Shown: positions 10,600 to 21,799 of the stretch, in pieces
Layout: every line of letters starts with the position of its first letter
How positions within the stretch are numbered: the stretch's first letter is position 1
NCBI GenBank assembly: GCA_963680875.1
Contig: OY804589.1
Location: 32,032,962-32,096,961, forward strand
DNA length: 64,000 nt
Source: Bathymodiolus brooksi
Taxonomy: Eukaryota; Mollusca; Bivalvia; Mytilida; Modiolidae
Direction: 5' to 3'
Program-made: the position numbers and the translations under genes
Notes under the pieces: generated by a model
What the model was told of the DNA's origin: nothing
The model's input: the letters and a program-made list of their open reading frames with translations, nothing else
Database searches by the model: none

Positions 10600-11000
10600 T
10601 TATTTAGCAAGAACAGTGTGGAGATGCTAAAGGCGACAATCAGAAGCCGTAAATCGAAGAAGGACAGATAACATAATAACCAAAAGAAAAAAACACAAGA
10701 AAAGTTTGAAGATGCCAAGGGGCTATCAGAAGCCGTAATTTGAAGAAGGACAGATAACACAATAACCAAAAGAAAATAGACAAGAAAAGTTTGAAGATGC
10801 CAAAGGGGCTATCAGAAGCCGTAATTTGAAGGCCAGACAACACAGTAACCAACAGAAAAAGGACAAGAATAGTTTGAAGATGCCAAAGGGGCTATACGAA
10901 GCCGTAATTTGAAGGACAGACAACACAATAACCAACAGAAAAGAGACAACAGGGCACACAATCATCTACAAAACACTACACAGAAAGCAATAGATTGAAC
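10600..11000 (-). repeat. Four tandem partial copies of the family D end
   Basis: A block with gtttgaagatgccaaagggg and atcagaagccgtaatttgaa repeats every 80-90 bp. The last copy continues into the rest of the D tail (aaacactacacagaaagc). The overlapping minus-strand frames (10587-10965) are products of this repetition. Confidence 0.7.
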
Positions 11001-11084
11001 AAAGCAACACGTATATAGATTTACCTACATATAAATGTTATTGTTATTAGTGATATTACTTTCTATACTCATCATTTATTTCCC

Positions 11085-11230
11085 CTCTCACGGCAATGTG
11101 TACTCAATACAACATTATGTGATAAAGTTTATCAGTGACATACGGAAGGTCGGTGATTTTCTCAACCAATAAAACTGACCGCCAGGATATAACTGAAATA
11201 GTGTTGTTAGTTGCGTTAAACACAATAAAC
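11085..11230 (+). mobile_element. SINE family A fragment 30 bp before the PAN exon
   Basis: It contains tcacggcaatgtgtactc, acaacattatgtgataaag and the tail with gttaaacaca. The head is missing. Its end falls about 30 bp before the PAN exon acceptor, so the branch-point region is partly SINE-derived. Confidence 0.6.
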
Positions 11231-11262
11231 CATAAACAATAATTTATCTATTTGTTTTATAG

Positions 11263-11526
11263 TAGTTTGTGTGTCCTGGAATTCAGTCTTATGGCGGTAT
11301 ATCACCGAACACAAAGACTGTACCTTACAGACCACTCACATGTTCTACCAAAGACCTGATATGCCGTATACTACAGACTGTGCTAGACTATGTACAGACA
11401 CGACCAATTGTATTGTATTTCAATATGATGCGACTCTGAAGATTTGCTCAATGTTTTCATATTTAGTCCCTTACGAGAGTTCGTGTAGCCCAGGGAGTAA
11501 CATGAATTCATACAGAAGATATAAAG
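11263..11526 (+). CDS. Exon 2 of the PAN/C-type lectin gene: PAN/apple domain
   Basis: The exon begins after a pyrimidine-rich acceptor ending tatagtag, giving two possible AG sites three bases apart (11262 or 11265). It ends at aaag/gtaaat (11526/11527). Both boundaries are phase 1. The roughly 88 residues include SWNSVLWRYITEHKDC, then DCARLCTDTTNC, IVFQYDATLKIC and SYLVPYESSCSPG. The C-x3-C-x5-C spacing followed by F-x8-C is the PAN/apple core, a disulfide-bonded module that binds proteins or sugars in secreted and surface proteins. In-frame readthrough past the donor stops after two more codons, as expected for an internal exon. With exon 1 it forms about residues 20-107 of a 253-residue protein. 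The frame has no ATG, so this is an internal exon and not a separate small gene. Confidence 0.75.
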
Positions 11527-11784
11527 GTAAATAAATACATGCACTTATTGTCTATATGTCTCCTCTGTGACACGAATGATACTGGAGATGAATTCCATTA
11601 TATTTTACAAGGCCGATACTTTTAGCAAAACCGTAAGCACCTCCGGTTTCATTCACCAATAAAACTAACCGCTACGATACAACTGAAATATTGTTGAAAG
11701 TGACGTTAAACACCAAACACTAATCCGTAAAAAGGCCAAATAAATTATGACTGTAACGAAAAAATTAAATCTTTTAAAGTTATG

Positions 11785-11960
11785 CAAGAAGAGTTTGAAG
11801 ATACCAAAGGGGTAATCAGAATCTGTATATCGAAGAAGAACGGACAACACAATGACCAAAAAGAAAAAAAGTACAAAAGGACAAACAACGATCTACAAAC
11901 AAAACATACACATAAAGCTAAAGATCGAATAACACTAACCCCACTAAAGACTAAGAACAC
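11785..11960 (-). repeat. Family D fragment, intron 2
   Basis: Contains gagtttgaagataccaaagg and tgtatatcgaagaagaac, then aaagatcgaataacactaac, matching the D tail in reverse. Confidence 0.6.
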
Positions 11961-11974
11961 AGCAGTCAGGAGCA

Positions 11975-12165
11975 AGATGAAAGACTGTTTGGCTCGGAAT
12001 CAGGATAATGTGTCCAAGTGTTGCGACATGTCTATCCGCGTACCGTTGTTTCAGTTAGCTATATATATCTAGCACTATTAAAATATAGCTAAGCGTGTTG
12101 GTCTAGTACAATGTGAACATTATCATCTCATTGAAATGTAATTTGGTCTCGCCATGAAATAGAAA
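11975..12165 (+). mobile_element. SINE family C fragment in intron 2
   Basis: 3' part only: ggctcggaatcaggataatg, gttgtttcagttagctat, gtgttggtctagtacaatg. It is fused to a minus-strand family D fragment at about 11785-11960. Confidence 0.6.
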
Positions 12166-12296
12166 TATTAATTATTAGTATTTTTTTCGCAAGACAAGGA
12201 TTATCAGGTCCATATCAGATGAGCTCGAAGAGCGAATGGCGAATCTGATATGGACCTGATAATCCTTTTGGAGCGAAAAAAAATACTAATAATTTT
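12165..12296. repeat. Snapback hairpin at the left end of the intron 2 palindrome
   Basis: aaggattatcaggtccatat plus caga pairs with tctgatatggacctgataat plus cctt. Outer arms tagtatttttttcgc / gcgaaaaaaaatacta. The loop has gagctcgaagagcgaa. Confidence 0.75.
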
Positions 12297-12992
12297 TTTA
12301 TCGGTAATTTCACAATTTTAACACAATTTGGGATTTTTTTGTTGTGTTTTGACCTTTTTTTTAATACTAATAATTTTTGCATCGGTGATCTCACAATATT
12401 AACACAACTTTGTGATTTTTTTTGTTGTGTTTTGACCTTTTTTTTAATGAAAGGTTTAGTGACGTCACGTTAGACCGCGCATGACAAATGACCAACAGCT
12501 GATAATTTCTAGTATCACGAGTGGGTGGTCAACTGAACGTTGTTACTAAATTTATCGGGTAGTAAAGATCAAAGGAAATTCTAACAAATTACCGATAAAT
12601 AAAATTATCGGTAATTTGTTACAGTTTCCTTTATCGGTAATTTGTTGCAGCTTCCTTTGATCTTTACTACCTGATAAATTTAGTAACAACGTTGAGTTGA
12701 CCACCGACTCGTGATACTAGAAATTATCAGCTGTTGATCGTTTGTCATGCATGGTCTAACGTGACGTCTCTAAAACTTTCATTAAAAAAAAGGTCAAAAC
12801 ACAACAAAAAAATTACAAAGCTGTGCTAAAATTGTGAAATTATCGATAACAAAATTATTAGTATTAAAAAAAAGGCTAAAACAACAAAAAAAATCACAAA
12901 GCTGTGTTAAAATTGTGATATTACCGATAACAAAATTATTAGTATTTTTTTCGCTCGACAAGGATTATCAGATCTATATCAGATTCGCTCGA
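12241..12992. repeat. 752-bp near-palindrome (foldback) ending 52 bp before lectin exon 3
   Basis: The left half, gaatctgatatggacctgat onward, mirrors the right half, which ends in ctatatcagattc. Mirrored inner blocks include gtgacgtcacgttagacc / ggtctaacgtgacgtc, cagctgataatttctagtat / atactagaaattatcagctg and ctttactacctgataaattt. The centre lies near 12615 at a ttaccgataaataaaattat / cggtaa core. Arms differ at scattered bases. It carries no coding frame; the 143-residue frame from 12834 combines palindrome sequence with exon 3. Confidence 0.8.
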
Positions 12993-13044
12993 AATGCGCA
13001 CTTGACGGTAGACAACACTATCACTCACTCATCTTTGCTTACAG

Positions 13045-13239
13045 TAGGATGTGGTGGTCATGGCTATGTGTATAACAACGAGACTGGACTATGTGTATCA
13101 TATGCATATACAGTGACAACAGCTGGAAAATGGGACATACAAAAGACCCGTTGTGAGGAAAGAGGCCAAACACTGATGAGTGTGGATACCGTAGAAAAAT
13201 TGCGATTTTTGCAAGACATTATCAAGAGTGCTATTAGTT
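13045..13239 (+). CDS. Exon 3 of the PAN/C-type lectin gene: N-terminal half of the C-type lectin domain
   Basis: The acceptor ttgcttacag ends at 13044 and the donor gtaagt starts at 13240. The exon enters and leaves in phase 1. It encodes GCGGHGYVYNNETGLC, then VSYAYTVTTAGKWDIQKTRC and EERGQTLMSVDTVEKLRFLQ. This is the start of a long-form C-type lectin domain: an extra N-terminal cysteine pair, a W near helix 1, the helix-1 cysteine, and the L-x-S/V-D strand before helix 2. The open frame extending upstream to 12834 is palindrome sequence, not gene. The split codon (t + ct) joins exactly to exon 4. The exon lies 52 bp after a 752-bp palindrome and before a 13.9-kb intron filled by a giant inverted repeat. 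Confidence 0.8.
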
Positions 13240-13261
13240 GTAAGTATGTTTGTTTGTTTGC

Positions 13262-13487
13262 TTGATGGTGCTTAATGCCACTTTCAACAATATTTCAGTT
13301 ATATCGTGGCGGTCAGTTTTATTGGTGGAGGAAACCTGTCGCAAGTCACTGACAACGTTTATCATATAATGTTGTACTCCTCGCTCTGATGGAGATTCGA
13401 ACTCACAACATCAGTGGTGATAGGCACTGATTATATAGGTAGTTCTAAATCCAACTACCATGCGATCACGACCACGACGACCCTGTT
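13262..13487 (-). mobile_element. SINE family A, immediately after exon 3
   Basis: It starts about 23 bp after the exon 3 donor. The head is present (tagttggatttagaacta with a box B-like ttcgaatctcc on the minus strand). There is a deletion in the centre after gaggaaacc. Confidence 0.7.
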
Positions 13488-13552
13488 AAGTAAATTTATA
13501 GAAAACAATAGATAACTTTAAAATGATTCGGCGTTACATTTTCACATCGTAA

Positions 13553-13665
13553 TCAAAACAAGCTTGAAGATACCAAAAATGCAATCAGAAGAACAAATAA
13601 TACAAAGACCAAAAGAAAAACGACAAAGTGGTATACATGATAAGCAAAACACTACGTAGAAAACA
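13553..13665 (-). repeat. Family D fragment, intron 3
   Basis: gcttgaagataccaaaaatg, aatacaaagaccaaaag and aaacactacgtagaaaac in the D order. Confidence 0.55.
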
Positions 13666-13865
13666 GTTTCTTTCACAATGGAAAAAGAAATGAAATTCAT
13701 CATCGATATTGCTACATTTGCTAATATATCTTCTTTAGTGCAATGATATGGTTGCATAGGAAAGTGTATAAGTATGAGTGTAATTATAAAGCAAATCACA
13801 TATTGAATCCATAAGCAAGAACAAATTAGTAGTTAATATTATTAATTTTTGATTTTTTGTTTGGT

Positions 13866-14100
13866 GTTTTAATGCCACATTCAGCAATATTTCAGCTATA
13901 TCATGGCGACCAGTTTTAGAAGTGGAAGAAGCCAGAGTACCCGGAGCAACTGGTAAGCTTTATCACTTGCAGCTGCGAGTCGAGTGCACACTTTGTATAA
14001 TTTACAAAGCTGGGCGCGATCCCACGCCGGATTGGTGATAGGCTTGCATGAGTTGTTAGGTAATCCAACTACCTAACTCATTGAGCCACCCAGGCCCTTA
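13866..14100 (-). mobile_element. SINE family B in intron 3
   Basis: Slightly shortened copy lacking part of the centre around 13940. The head with gatcccacgccgga (damaged box B) is still recognisable. It lies about 0.6 kb after exon 3 and 0.4 kb before the giant palindrome. Confidence 0.7.
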
Positions 14101-14109
14101 ACATTATTG

Positions 14110-14478
14110 ATCTTACACCACTATACAATGAGTCTTTTATTAATATTTAAGAGCTCAGTTTCTGGAGAAAGGTAAGATGTTCCCGCTCCACTAGTTGTAC
14201 CCGTCATGTTACTGTTGAATGACACGAACATTATTGAAATGGAAATCGTGTTGGACACCAGTATACGTAAATAAATGCAAATAGCATATATAAGTCATGA
14301 CAAAACAAAAGGGGAGTAAAGACGACATTAACAACACAAACCTCTCAAAAAACCGAGAATAAATCAGGTGCTCTGGAACGGTAAGTACTTTCTGCAACAA
14401 TAGTCAAACCCGCTATGTTACTCTTGTTACAAACCCGGTCACAAGTCATGAATGAGGAAAAGATCTTATGTCAAATTC
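14110..14478. other. Intron 3 interval before the giant palindrome
   Basis: A weak minus-strand family D trace is visible around 14170-14370 (caaacctctcaaaaaacc, aaatcaggtgctctgg). Nothing else seen. Confidence 0.3.
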
Positions 14479-14559
14479 CCTCACTTTTTTCATGACTGTC
14501 TCTACAGACGTGAGTAGTATGCGGGGACAGCTCAGGTCACATTTGCGGTGGATCTACCG

Positions 14560-14780
14560 GAAGTCACGTCACCGGCCCTGACCGGAAGTGATGTCTCCGG
14601 AAGTCACGTGACCTGATGTGACGTCACCGGAAGAGGGCCTGACTGGAGGTGATCGCGTGCGAATGCGCACCCGGCAGTTGCACAATATCTGCCCTAGTGG
14701 GGTCTTTTACCGAAAGTGAAGTCATTAAACGTCACCAATAGTGACCGAAGGTCACGTGACCCCGAACGGTTCCCTTGGGT
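14560..14780. promoter_or_regulatory. Left-end cluster of CCGGAAGT / TGACGTCA / CACGTG-like motifs
   Basis: Repeated accggaagt with gacgtcac, cacgtgac and gatgtgacgtcaccgg. These are ETS, CRE and E-box look-alikes at several per 100 bp in otherwise AT-rich DNA. The mirrored cluster is at about 26130-26370. Confidence 0.45.
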
Positions 14781-15434
14781 GCGCGCTGGCGCAACCGAAC
14801 GTTGCGCAATATCCGCCCTAGTGGGGCCTTTTGACCGGAAATAACCTCACCAGTAGGGCTTCCCTTGGAAGGGTGGGGTGCGCGCATGTGCGACCTGAAG
14901 TTGAGTAATATCCGATCGGAAGTACCCTTGTGGTGTTCTCTAGGACGTCCGCGTCCTATATGTAGCATGGCTAACGGAACTAGCCCTTTCACTGGTTATC
15001 TGCCCCTTTCCCGCCATTTTATTTTCAAAATTACATTTCTTACAAAAGTTTGTAGTTTTCGGATATGTTGTGTAATACTCCAAGGGTGTCCGCGTCCTAT
15101 TATCGTTTTCTAGCCCTTTCACTGGTTATCTTCACGCCATTTTCATGGGGAGCAACTTCAATGATGGTTTTCACCTACGGTGTTTTAGGATATGTTGTGT
15201 AGTACTCCAAGTAGTCTATCACGTCCGTGTTGCATTTTTGTTATATTTTCAGAGATCTTGATGTTTCTTAATTCCTTCCTCTAATTTTCGTGTTTATTCA
15301 ACATCTTGATCCCTATTTTGTTGACTTGATGCAGATTTGTCATAGGTAATGTTAATGAGTGATATTTTCATAATGTGTTTCGTTTTGTTTTTGCTTGTAA
15401 CGTGTTTTGGATGGAATCTCAACGCTATTATAAC

Positions 15435-15535
15435 GGCGGCGGAGGAGGAGGAGGGCGAGAGTGGCGGCGTTGGAGGAAGAGGAGGAGGGCAGCGGTGGAG
15501 ATGAAGGAGGAGGAGGAGGTCTCTTTGGGTGTAAT
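15435..15535 (+). repeat. GGA/GGC-rich tract bordering the left array
   Basis: ggcggcggaggaggagg and gaggaggaggaggtctc. Mirrored at 25545-25650 (cctcctcctcctcc, gccgccgccgcc). The Gly/Arg or Pro-rich frames across it are compositional. Confidence 0.8.
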
Positions 15536-15549
15536 TATGACTAACACAG

Positions 15550-18500
15550 AAATCTTCAACATTTTCCATATCTTTTCACTATTCAACTTACCTTTCTTCC
15601 ATATATTCCCTATCATTTCACAACTTCCTTCTGTATTTTCCAAATCATTTCACTATTCAACTTATTTTTCTTCCACGTTTTCCATATCATTTCACATTTC
15701 ATCCATATTTTCCATATCATTTCACAATTTTCTTCTGTATTTACCAAATCGTTTCACTATTCAACTTTCTTTTCTTCCATGTTTTTCAATATCTTTTCAC
15801 TATTCAACTTGGGTTTATTCCATAATTTCCCTATATTTTCACAATTTTCTTCCATTATTTCCATATCTTTTCACTATTCAACTTGCCTTTCTTCCATATT
15901 TTCCATATCATTTCACTATTCAACTTACTTTTCTTCTGTATTTTCAATATCATTTCACATTTCAACTTACCTTTCTTCCATATTTTCCATATCATTTCAT
16001 AATTCAACCTACTTTTTTTCCGCATTTTCCATATCTTTTCACTGTTCAACTTACTTTTCATCCATATTTTTCATATCTTTTTGCTATTTTCTTCTGTATT
16101 TTCCAAATCTTTTCACTATTCAACTTACTTTTCTTCCATATTTTCTATATCTTTTCACTATTCAACTGATCTTTTTTCAATATTTTCCCTATTTTTTCCC
16201 TATTAGACTTAATTTTCTTCTATTTTGTCCATATTGTATCACTGTTCGACTTGCCTTTCTTTCATATTTTCAAAATCATTTCACTATTCAACTTACCTTT
16301 CTTCCATATTGTCCATTTCTTACCACTATTCGACTTACTTTTCTTCCATATTCTCCACATTATTTCACAGTTTTCTTCTGTATTTTTTAAATCTTTTCAC
16401 TATTCAACTTGCCTTTCTTCCATATTTTCCATTTCATTTCTCTATTCAACTTACTTTTCTTCTGTATTTTGCATATCATTTCACATTTCAACTTACCTTT
16501 CTTCCATATTTTCCATATCATTTCACAATTCAACCTACTCTTTTTCCGCACTTTCCATATCTTTTCACTGTTCAACTTACTTTTCTTCCATATTTTTCAT
16601 ATCTTTTTGCTATTTTCTTCTGTATTTTCCAAATATTTTCACTATTCAACTTACTTTTCTTCCATATTTTCTACATCTCTTCACTATTCAGCTTATCTTT
16701 CTTCCTATTTTCCCTATTTTTTCTCTATTAGAATTAATTTTCCTCTATATTGTCTATATCTTATCACTGTTCGACTTGCCTTTCTTCCATATTTTCCAAA
16801 TCATTTCAACTTATCTTTCTTCCATATTTTCCATATCATTTCACATTCCAACTTGCCTTTCTTCCATATTGTCCATATCTTACCACTATTCGACTTACTT
16901 TTCTTCCATATTTTCCACATTATTTCACAGTTTTCTTCTGTATTTTTTAAATCTTTTCACTATTCAACTTGGTTTTCTTCCATATTTTTCATATCTCTTC
17001 ATTATTCAACTGCCTTTCTTCCATATTGGCCATATCATATCACTATTCGACTTGGGTTTTTTCCATATTTTTCATATCTTTTCACTATTCAACTTTCTTT
17101 TCTTCCATATTTTCCATATCTTTTCACTATTCAACTTACTTTTCTTCCATATTTTCCCTATCATTTCACAATTTTCTTCTGTATTTCCGAAATCATTTCA
17201 CTATTCAACTTATCTTTCTTCCATGTTTTCCATATCATTTCACATTTCATCCATATTTTCCATATCATTTCACAATTTTCTTCTGTATTTTCGAAATCTT
17301 TTCACTATTCAACTTATCTTTCTTTCATCATTTCCATATCTTTTCACTATTTTCTTCTGTATTTTCCATACCTTTTCACTATTCAACTTTCTTTTCTTCC
17401 ATGTTTTTCCCTATCTTTTTACTATTCAACTTGAGTTTTTTTCCATAATTTCCCTATCTTTTCACAATTTTATTCCATAATTTCTATATCTTTTCACTAT
17501 TCAACTTATGTTGCTTCCATATATTTCATATCATTTCACTATTCAACTTGGCCTTCTTCCATATTTTCCATATCTTTTTACTATTCAACTTATTTTTCTT
17601 CCATACTTTCCAAATCCTATCACTATTCAACTTTCTTTTCTTCTGTATTTTCCTTATCTTTTCACTATTCAACTTACTTTTCTTCTATATTTTCCCTATC
17701 ATTTCACAATTTTCTTTTGTATTTTCCTAATCATTTCAATATTCAACTTATCTTTCTTCCTTGTTTTCCATATCATTTCACATTTCATCCATATTTTCCA
17801 TATCATTTCACTATTCAACTTATCTTTCTTTCATAATTTCCATATCTTTTCACTGTTGTCTTCTGTATTTTCCATATGTTTTCACTATTCATCTTACTTT
17901 TCTTCCATGTTTTACCCTATCTTTTTACTATTCAACTTGAGTTTCTTCCATGATTTCCCTATCTTTTCACAATTTTCTTCCATAATTTCTATATCTTTTC
18001 ATTATTCAACTTGGGTTTCTTCCATACATTTCATATCTTTTCAATTTTCAACTTGGCCTTCTTCCATATTTTCCCTATCTTTTCACTATTCGACTTATTT
18101 TTCTTCTGTATTTTCCAAATCTTTTCACTATTCAACTGACTTTCCTTCCATATCTTTTTATTATTCAACTTACCTTTCTTCCATATTTTCCCTATATTTT
18201 CCCTATTCAACTTACTTTTCCTCTGTATTTTCCAAATCTTTTCACTATTCAACTTACCTTTCTTCAATATTTTCCATATCATTTCACAATTCAACCTACT
18301 TTTCTTCCGCATTTTCCATATCTTTTAACTGTTCAACTTACTTTTCTTCTGTATTTTCCATATTTTTTCACTATTCAACTAGCCTTTCTTCCATATTGTC
18401 CATATCACATCACTATTCCACTTGCCTTTCTTCCATATTTTCCATATCATTTCACAATTTTCTTCTCCCTTTTTTTCAAATCATTTCACTATTCAACTTA

Positions 18501-19505
18501 TTTTTCTTCCATGTTTTCCATATCATTTCACATTTCATCCATATTTTCCATATCATTTCACAATTTTCTTCTCTAATTTTCAAATCTTTTCACTATTCAA
18601 CTCATCTCTCTTTCATAATTTCCATATCGTTTCACTATTTTCTTCCATATTTTGCAAATCATTTCACAATTCAACTTACTTTCCCTCCATATTTTCCATA
18701 TCATTGCGCTATTCAACCTTCTTTTCTTCCATATTTGTCATATCTTTTCACAATTTCCTTCTGTATTTTCCATATCATTTCACAATTTTCTTCAGTATTT
18801 TCCAATTCTTTTCACTATTCAACTTGCCTTTTTTTGTATTTTCCATATCTCCTCACTATTCAGCTTACCTTTCTTCCATATTTTCCAAATCATTTCATTA
18901 TTCAACTGACTTTTCGTCCATATTTTACATATCTTTTCACTATTCAACTTATTTTTCTTCCATAATTTCCAAATCTTATCACTATTCAACTTTTTTTTCT
19001 TCCATATTTTCCATATCTTTTCACTATGCAACTTACTTTTCTTCCATATTTTCCATATCATTTCACTATTCAACTTATTTTTCTTCCATATTTGCCATAT
19101 CTTTTCACTATTGAACTTACTTTTCTTCCATATTTTCCAAATCTTTCCACTATTCAACTTACCTTTCTTTCATATTTTCCAAATCTTTTCACTATTTAAC
19201 TGACTTTTCTTCCATATTTTCCATATCTTTTCACTATGCAACTTACTTTTCTTCCATATTTTCCATATCATTTCACTATTCAACTTATTTTTCTTCCATA
19301 TTTGCCATATCTTTTCACTATTGAACTTACTTTTCTTCCATATTTTCCAAATCTTTCCACTATTCAACTTACCTTTCTTTCATATTTTCCAAATCTTTTC
19401 ACTATTTAACTGACTTTTCTTCCATATTTTCCATATCTTTTCACTATTCAACTTATATTTCTTCCATATTTTCCAAATCTTATCACTATTCAACTTTCTT
19501 TTCTT
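15550..19505 (+). repeat. 42-bp minisatellite, left arm (about 90 units)
   Basis: The unit reads cttttcactattcaactta then cttttcttccatattttccatat, with shorter variants carrying cacaattttcttctgtattt. Because 42 is a multiple of 3 and this strand is stop-poor, all three + frames stay open for hundreds of codons (for example 17508-18965, 485 codons of repeated FHYSTYFSSIFSIS). A duplicated segment of about 210 bp is visible (19004-19214 and 19215-19425 nearly identical). Confidence 0.9.
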
Positions 19506-19539
19506 ACATATGATTCTTTCAAAACAGAATTTTCTTTTC

Positions 19540-20360
19540 TCCATGTTTGCTGATAATTCTGCTTTGCTAATTCTGGAAATATCAAAGAATGATTAAAATC
19601 CTTACTTCATGCGCCGTGTCTGTGATATTGTGGTGTTTACTCTCAGAACAGTGAAATCTTTATCAACATATTAAAACTCTGTAAAGCGAATATAACTGGC
19701 AACTTTACTTGTTTTCCTCGTACATGACGTCATAAAATATTTCATTTTACCGTACTTTTTCAAACCACAACGTTTGAAATGCAACGTTACTTGTTTTCCG
19801 CGTACATGAGGTCATTTTTCGCGTATCATTTTCCCGTACTTTTTCAAAAATATTTCATTTTGGTCACATAATCTATTTTTTACAAGTTTTATTATTTTGC
19901 TAAATTTTCATTTTCGTCCCAGAATATATATTTACTATCAATACAACAGCATGTTATAGCTTCTAAAAGCAACCACATTAATACAATGTTGCCCAATGAG
20001 ATGGTTTTATCTCCTCTACAAAAGTTGAAGATTAAATATGAATTGTCTTACCAATCTACTACCAGACTGATATATTGATAACTTTGACCAATTGCTGATC
20101 ATCCACCAGTGAACGTCTACGGTTGATAACATTGTACGATCGTTGATACATTTCACCATTTTTATCCGATACTATGTAATAAAACATTTCCTATCATTTA
20201 TAAAATCATCATTAAATAACTGGTGTCCAATGAAAATGTTTATAGTACGTGACACAGACAACAATAGCAGTGACTATATTACATAAAATACATTACAGCA
20301 TAGAGGTTCCAAAAGTAAAAACGTATTATTGGTTTTCAAAATATAATAATGTTCTTCAGC
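19540..20360. other. Inner left arm of the giant palindrome
   Basis: Contains a tandem pair of about 85-90 bp around acttgttttcctcgtacatg / acttgttttccgcgtacatg (19709-19850) with TGACGTCA. Mirrored at 20870-21680. No coding frame. Confidence 0.5.
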
Positions 20361-20459
20361 ATTATTCTGTGAGTATTGTGGTGGCGGCGGCATGTTAGGG
20401 GTTTGATCAGTGCTAGACTGTTTTGAGGACCTGTAGGCCATCATAATTTGGGAAAGGTG

Positions 20460-20775
20460 CGCTACCGGAAGTGACGTTAGTCACGTGACCAGAAGTGACG
20501 TCATTTTCCCGGCGCCTTTTTCTTACTATAGTAGTAGTACAAAATATCCCCTTACACGAAAAATTAGAAGATACTAAAGGAATAATCAGAAGCCGTAAAT
20601 GGAATGACAAACAATAATGGGACCTTTTGTACTACTACTATAGTAAGAAACAAGCGCGAAAAAATGACATCACTTCCGGTCACATGACTAACGTCACTTC
20701 CTGTCACATCACTTCCGGTCACGTCACCTCCGGTCACGTCATTTTTCGGTGACGTCACTTCCGGTAGCACACCTT
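20460..20775. promoter_or_regulatory. Central cluster of ETS/CRE-like motifs flanking the palindrome spacer
   Basis: ctaccggaagtgacgttag and gaagtgacgtcattt on the left. Three to four copies of cacttccggtcac plus gtgacgtcacttccggtagc on the right. Same motif type as both ends. Confidence 0.45.
20556..20615 (-). repeat. Family D fragment forming the palindrome spacer
   Basis: ttagaagatactaaaggaat, aatcagaagccgtaaatgg and aatgacaaacaat match the D end in reverse. It lies exactly between the innermost arms. Confidence 0.6.
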
Positions 20776-21685
20776 TTCCAAATTATAATGGCCTACAGGT
20801 CCTCAAAACAGTCAATTAATAACATGCCGCCGCCGCCACCACCACCGCCACTGCCAACGCTGCATTACTCACAGAGTAATGATGAAGAACACTATTATAT
20901 TTTGAAGACCAATAATCCTTTTTTGGCTTGGGAACCTCTATACTGTAATTTATTTTATGCAATTTAGTCACTGCTGTTGTCTGTGTCAGTAAACAGAATC
21001 CACACATGTAATACTATAAACATTTCATTGGACACCAGTTATTTAATGATAATTTTATAAATGATGGGAAATGTTGTACTACATAGTATCAGATAAAATG
21101 GTGAAATACATCAACGATCGTACAGTGTTATCAACCGTAGACGTTCACTGGTGGATGATCAGCAATTGGTCAAATTTATCAATATATTTCAACCTGGTAG
21201 TAGATTGGTAACACAATTCATATTTAATCTTCAGCTTTTGTAGAGGAGCTAAGACCATCTCATTGGGCAACATTGTATTAATGTGGTTACTTTTAGGAGC
21301 TATAACATGCTGTAGTATTGATAGTAAAAATAGATTCTGGAAGGAAAATGAAAATTTCGGAAAATAATAAAACTTGTAAAAAAATAGATTCTGTAACGAA
21401 AATGATATTTTTTTTAAAGTACGGGAAAATGATACGCGGAAAATGACGTCATGTACGAGGAAAACAAGCAACGTTGCATTTCAAACGTTGCGGTTTGAAA
21501 AAGTACGGTAAAATGAAATGTCTTATGACGTCATGTACGCGGAAAACAAGTAAAGTTGCAATTTATTTTCGTTTTACAGAGTTTTAATATGTTGATAAAG
21601 ATTTCACTGTTCAGAGAGTAAACACCACACAAGCATAGTCATGGCGTATGAAGCTAGGATTTTAATCATTCTTTTATATTTCCAG

Positions 21686-21799
21686 AATTAGCAAAGCAGA
21701 ATTAATCTTAGAAAATCAACAAACATGGAGAGAAGAAAATTCTGATTTGAAAGAATCATTAGAAACAATTAATAAATATATGGAACATATGGAAGAAAT
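21686..21799 (+). pseudogene. Coiled-coil-like exon at the edge of the right-arm array
   Basis: A pyrimidine-rich acceptor (cttttatatttccag, ending 21685) precedes 114 nt, then gtaagt at 21800. With one leading base the frame reads ISKAELILENQQTWREENSD then LKESLETINKYMEHMEEM: highly charged, heptad-like and stop-free. Both ends would be phase 2. The mirrored left-arm copy (about 19510-19575, minus strand) has internal deletions. The last 20 bp before the donor (catatggaagaaatgtaagt) match the 42-bp unit, so the array looks seeded by this exon-intron junction. It may be a captured host exon; whether it is ever spliced is unknown. Confidence 0.4.

Noticed and set aside
12834..13265. 143-codon single-exon gene
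   Set aside because: The first half is palindrome sequence. The acceptor at 13044 and the phase match to the PAN exon show that only 13045-13239 is coding.
15374..18965. Very long open frames (up to 485 codons) of FHYSTYFSSIFSIS-type repeats
   Set aside because: All three frames of the strand are open together, the period is exactly 42 bp, and there is no start context or domain. These are minisatellite read-through.
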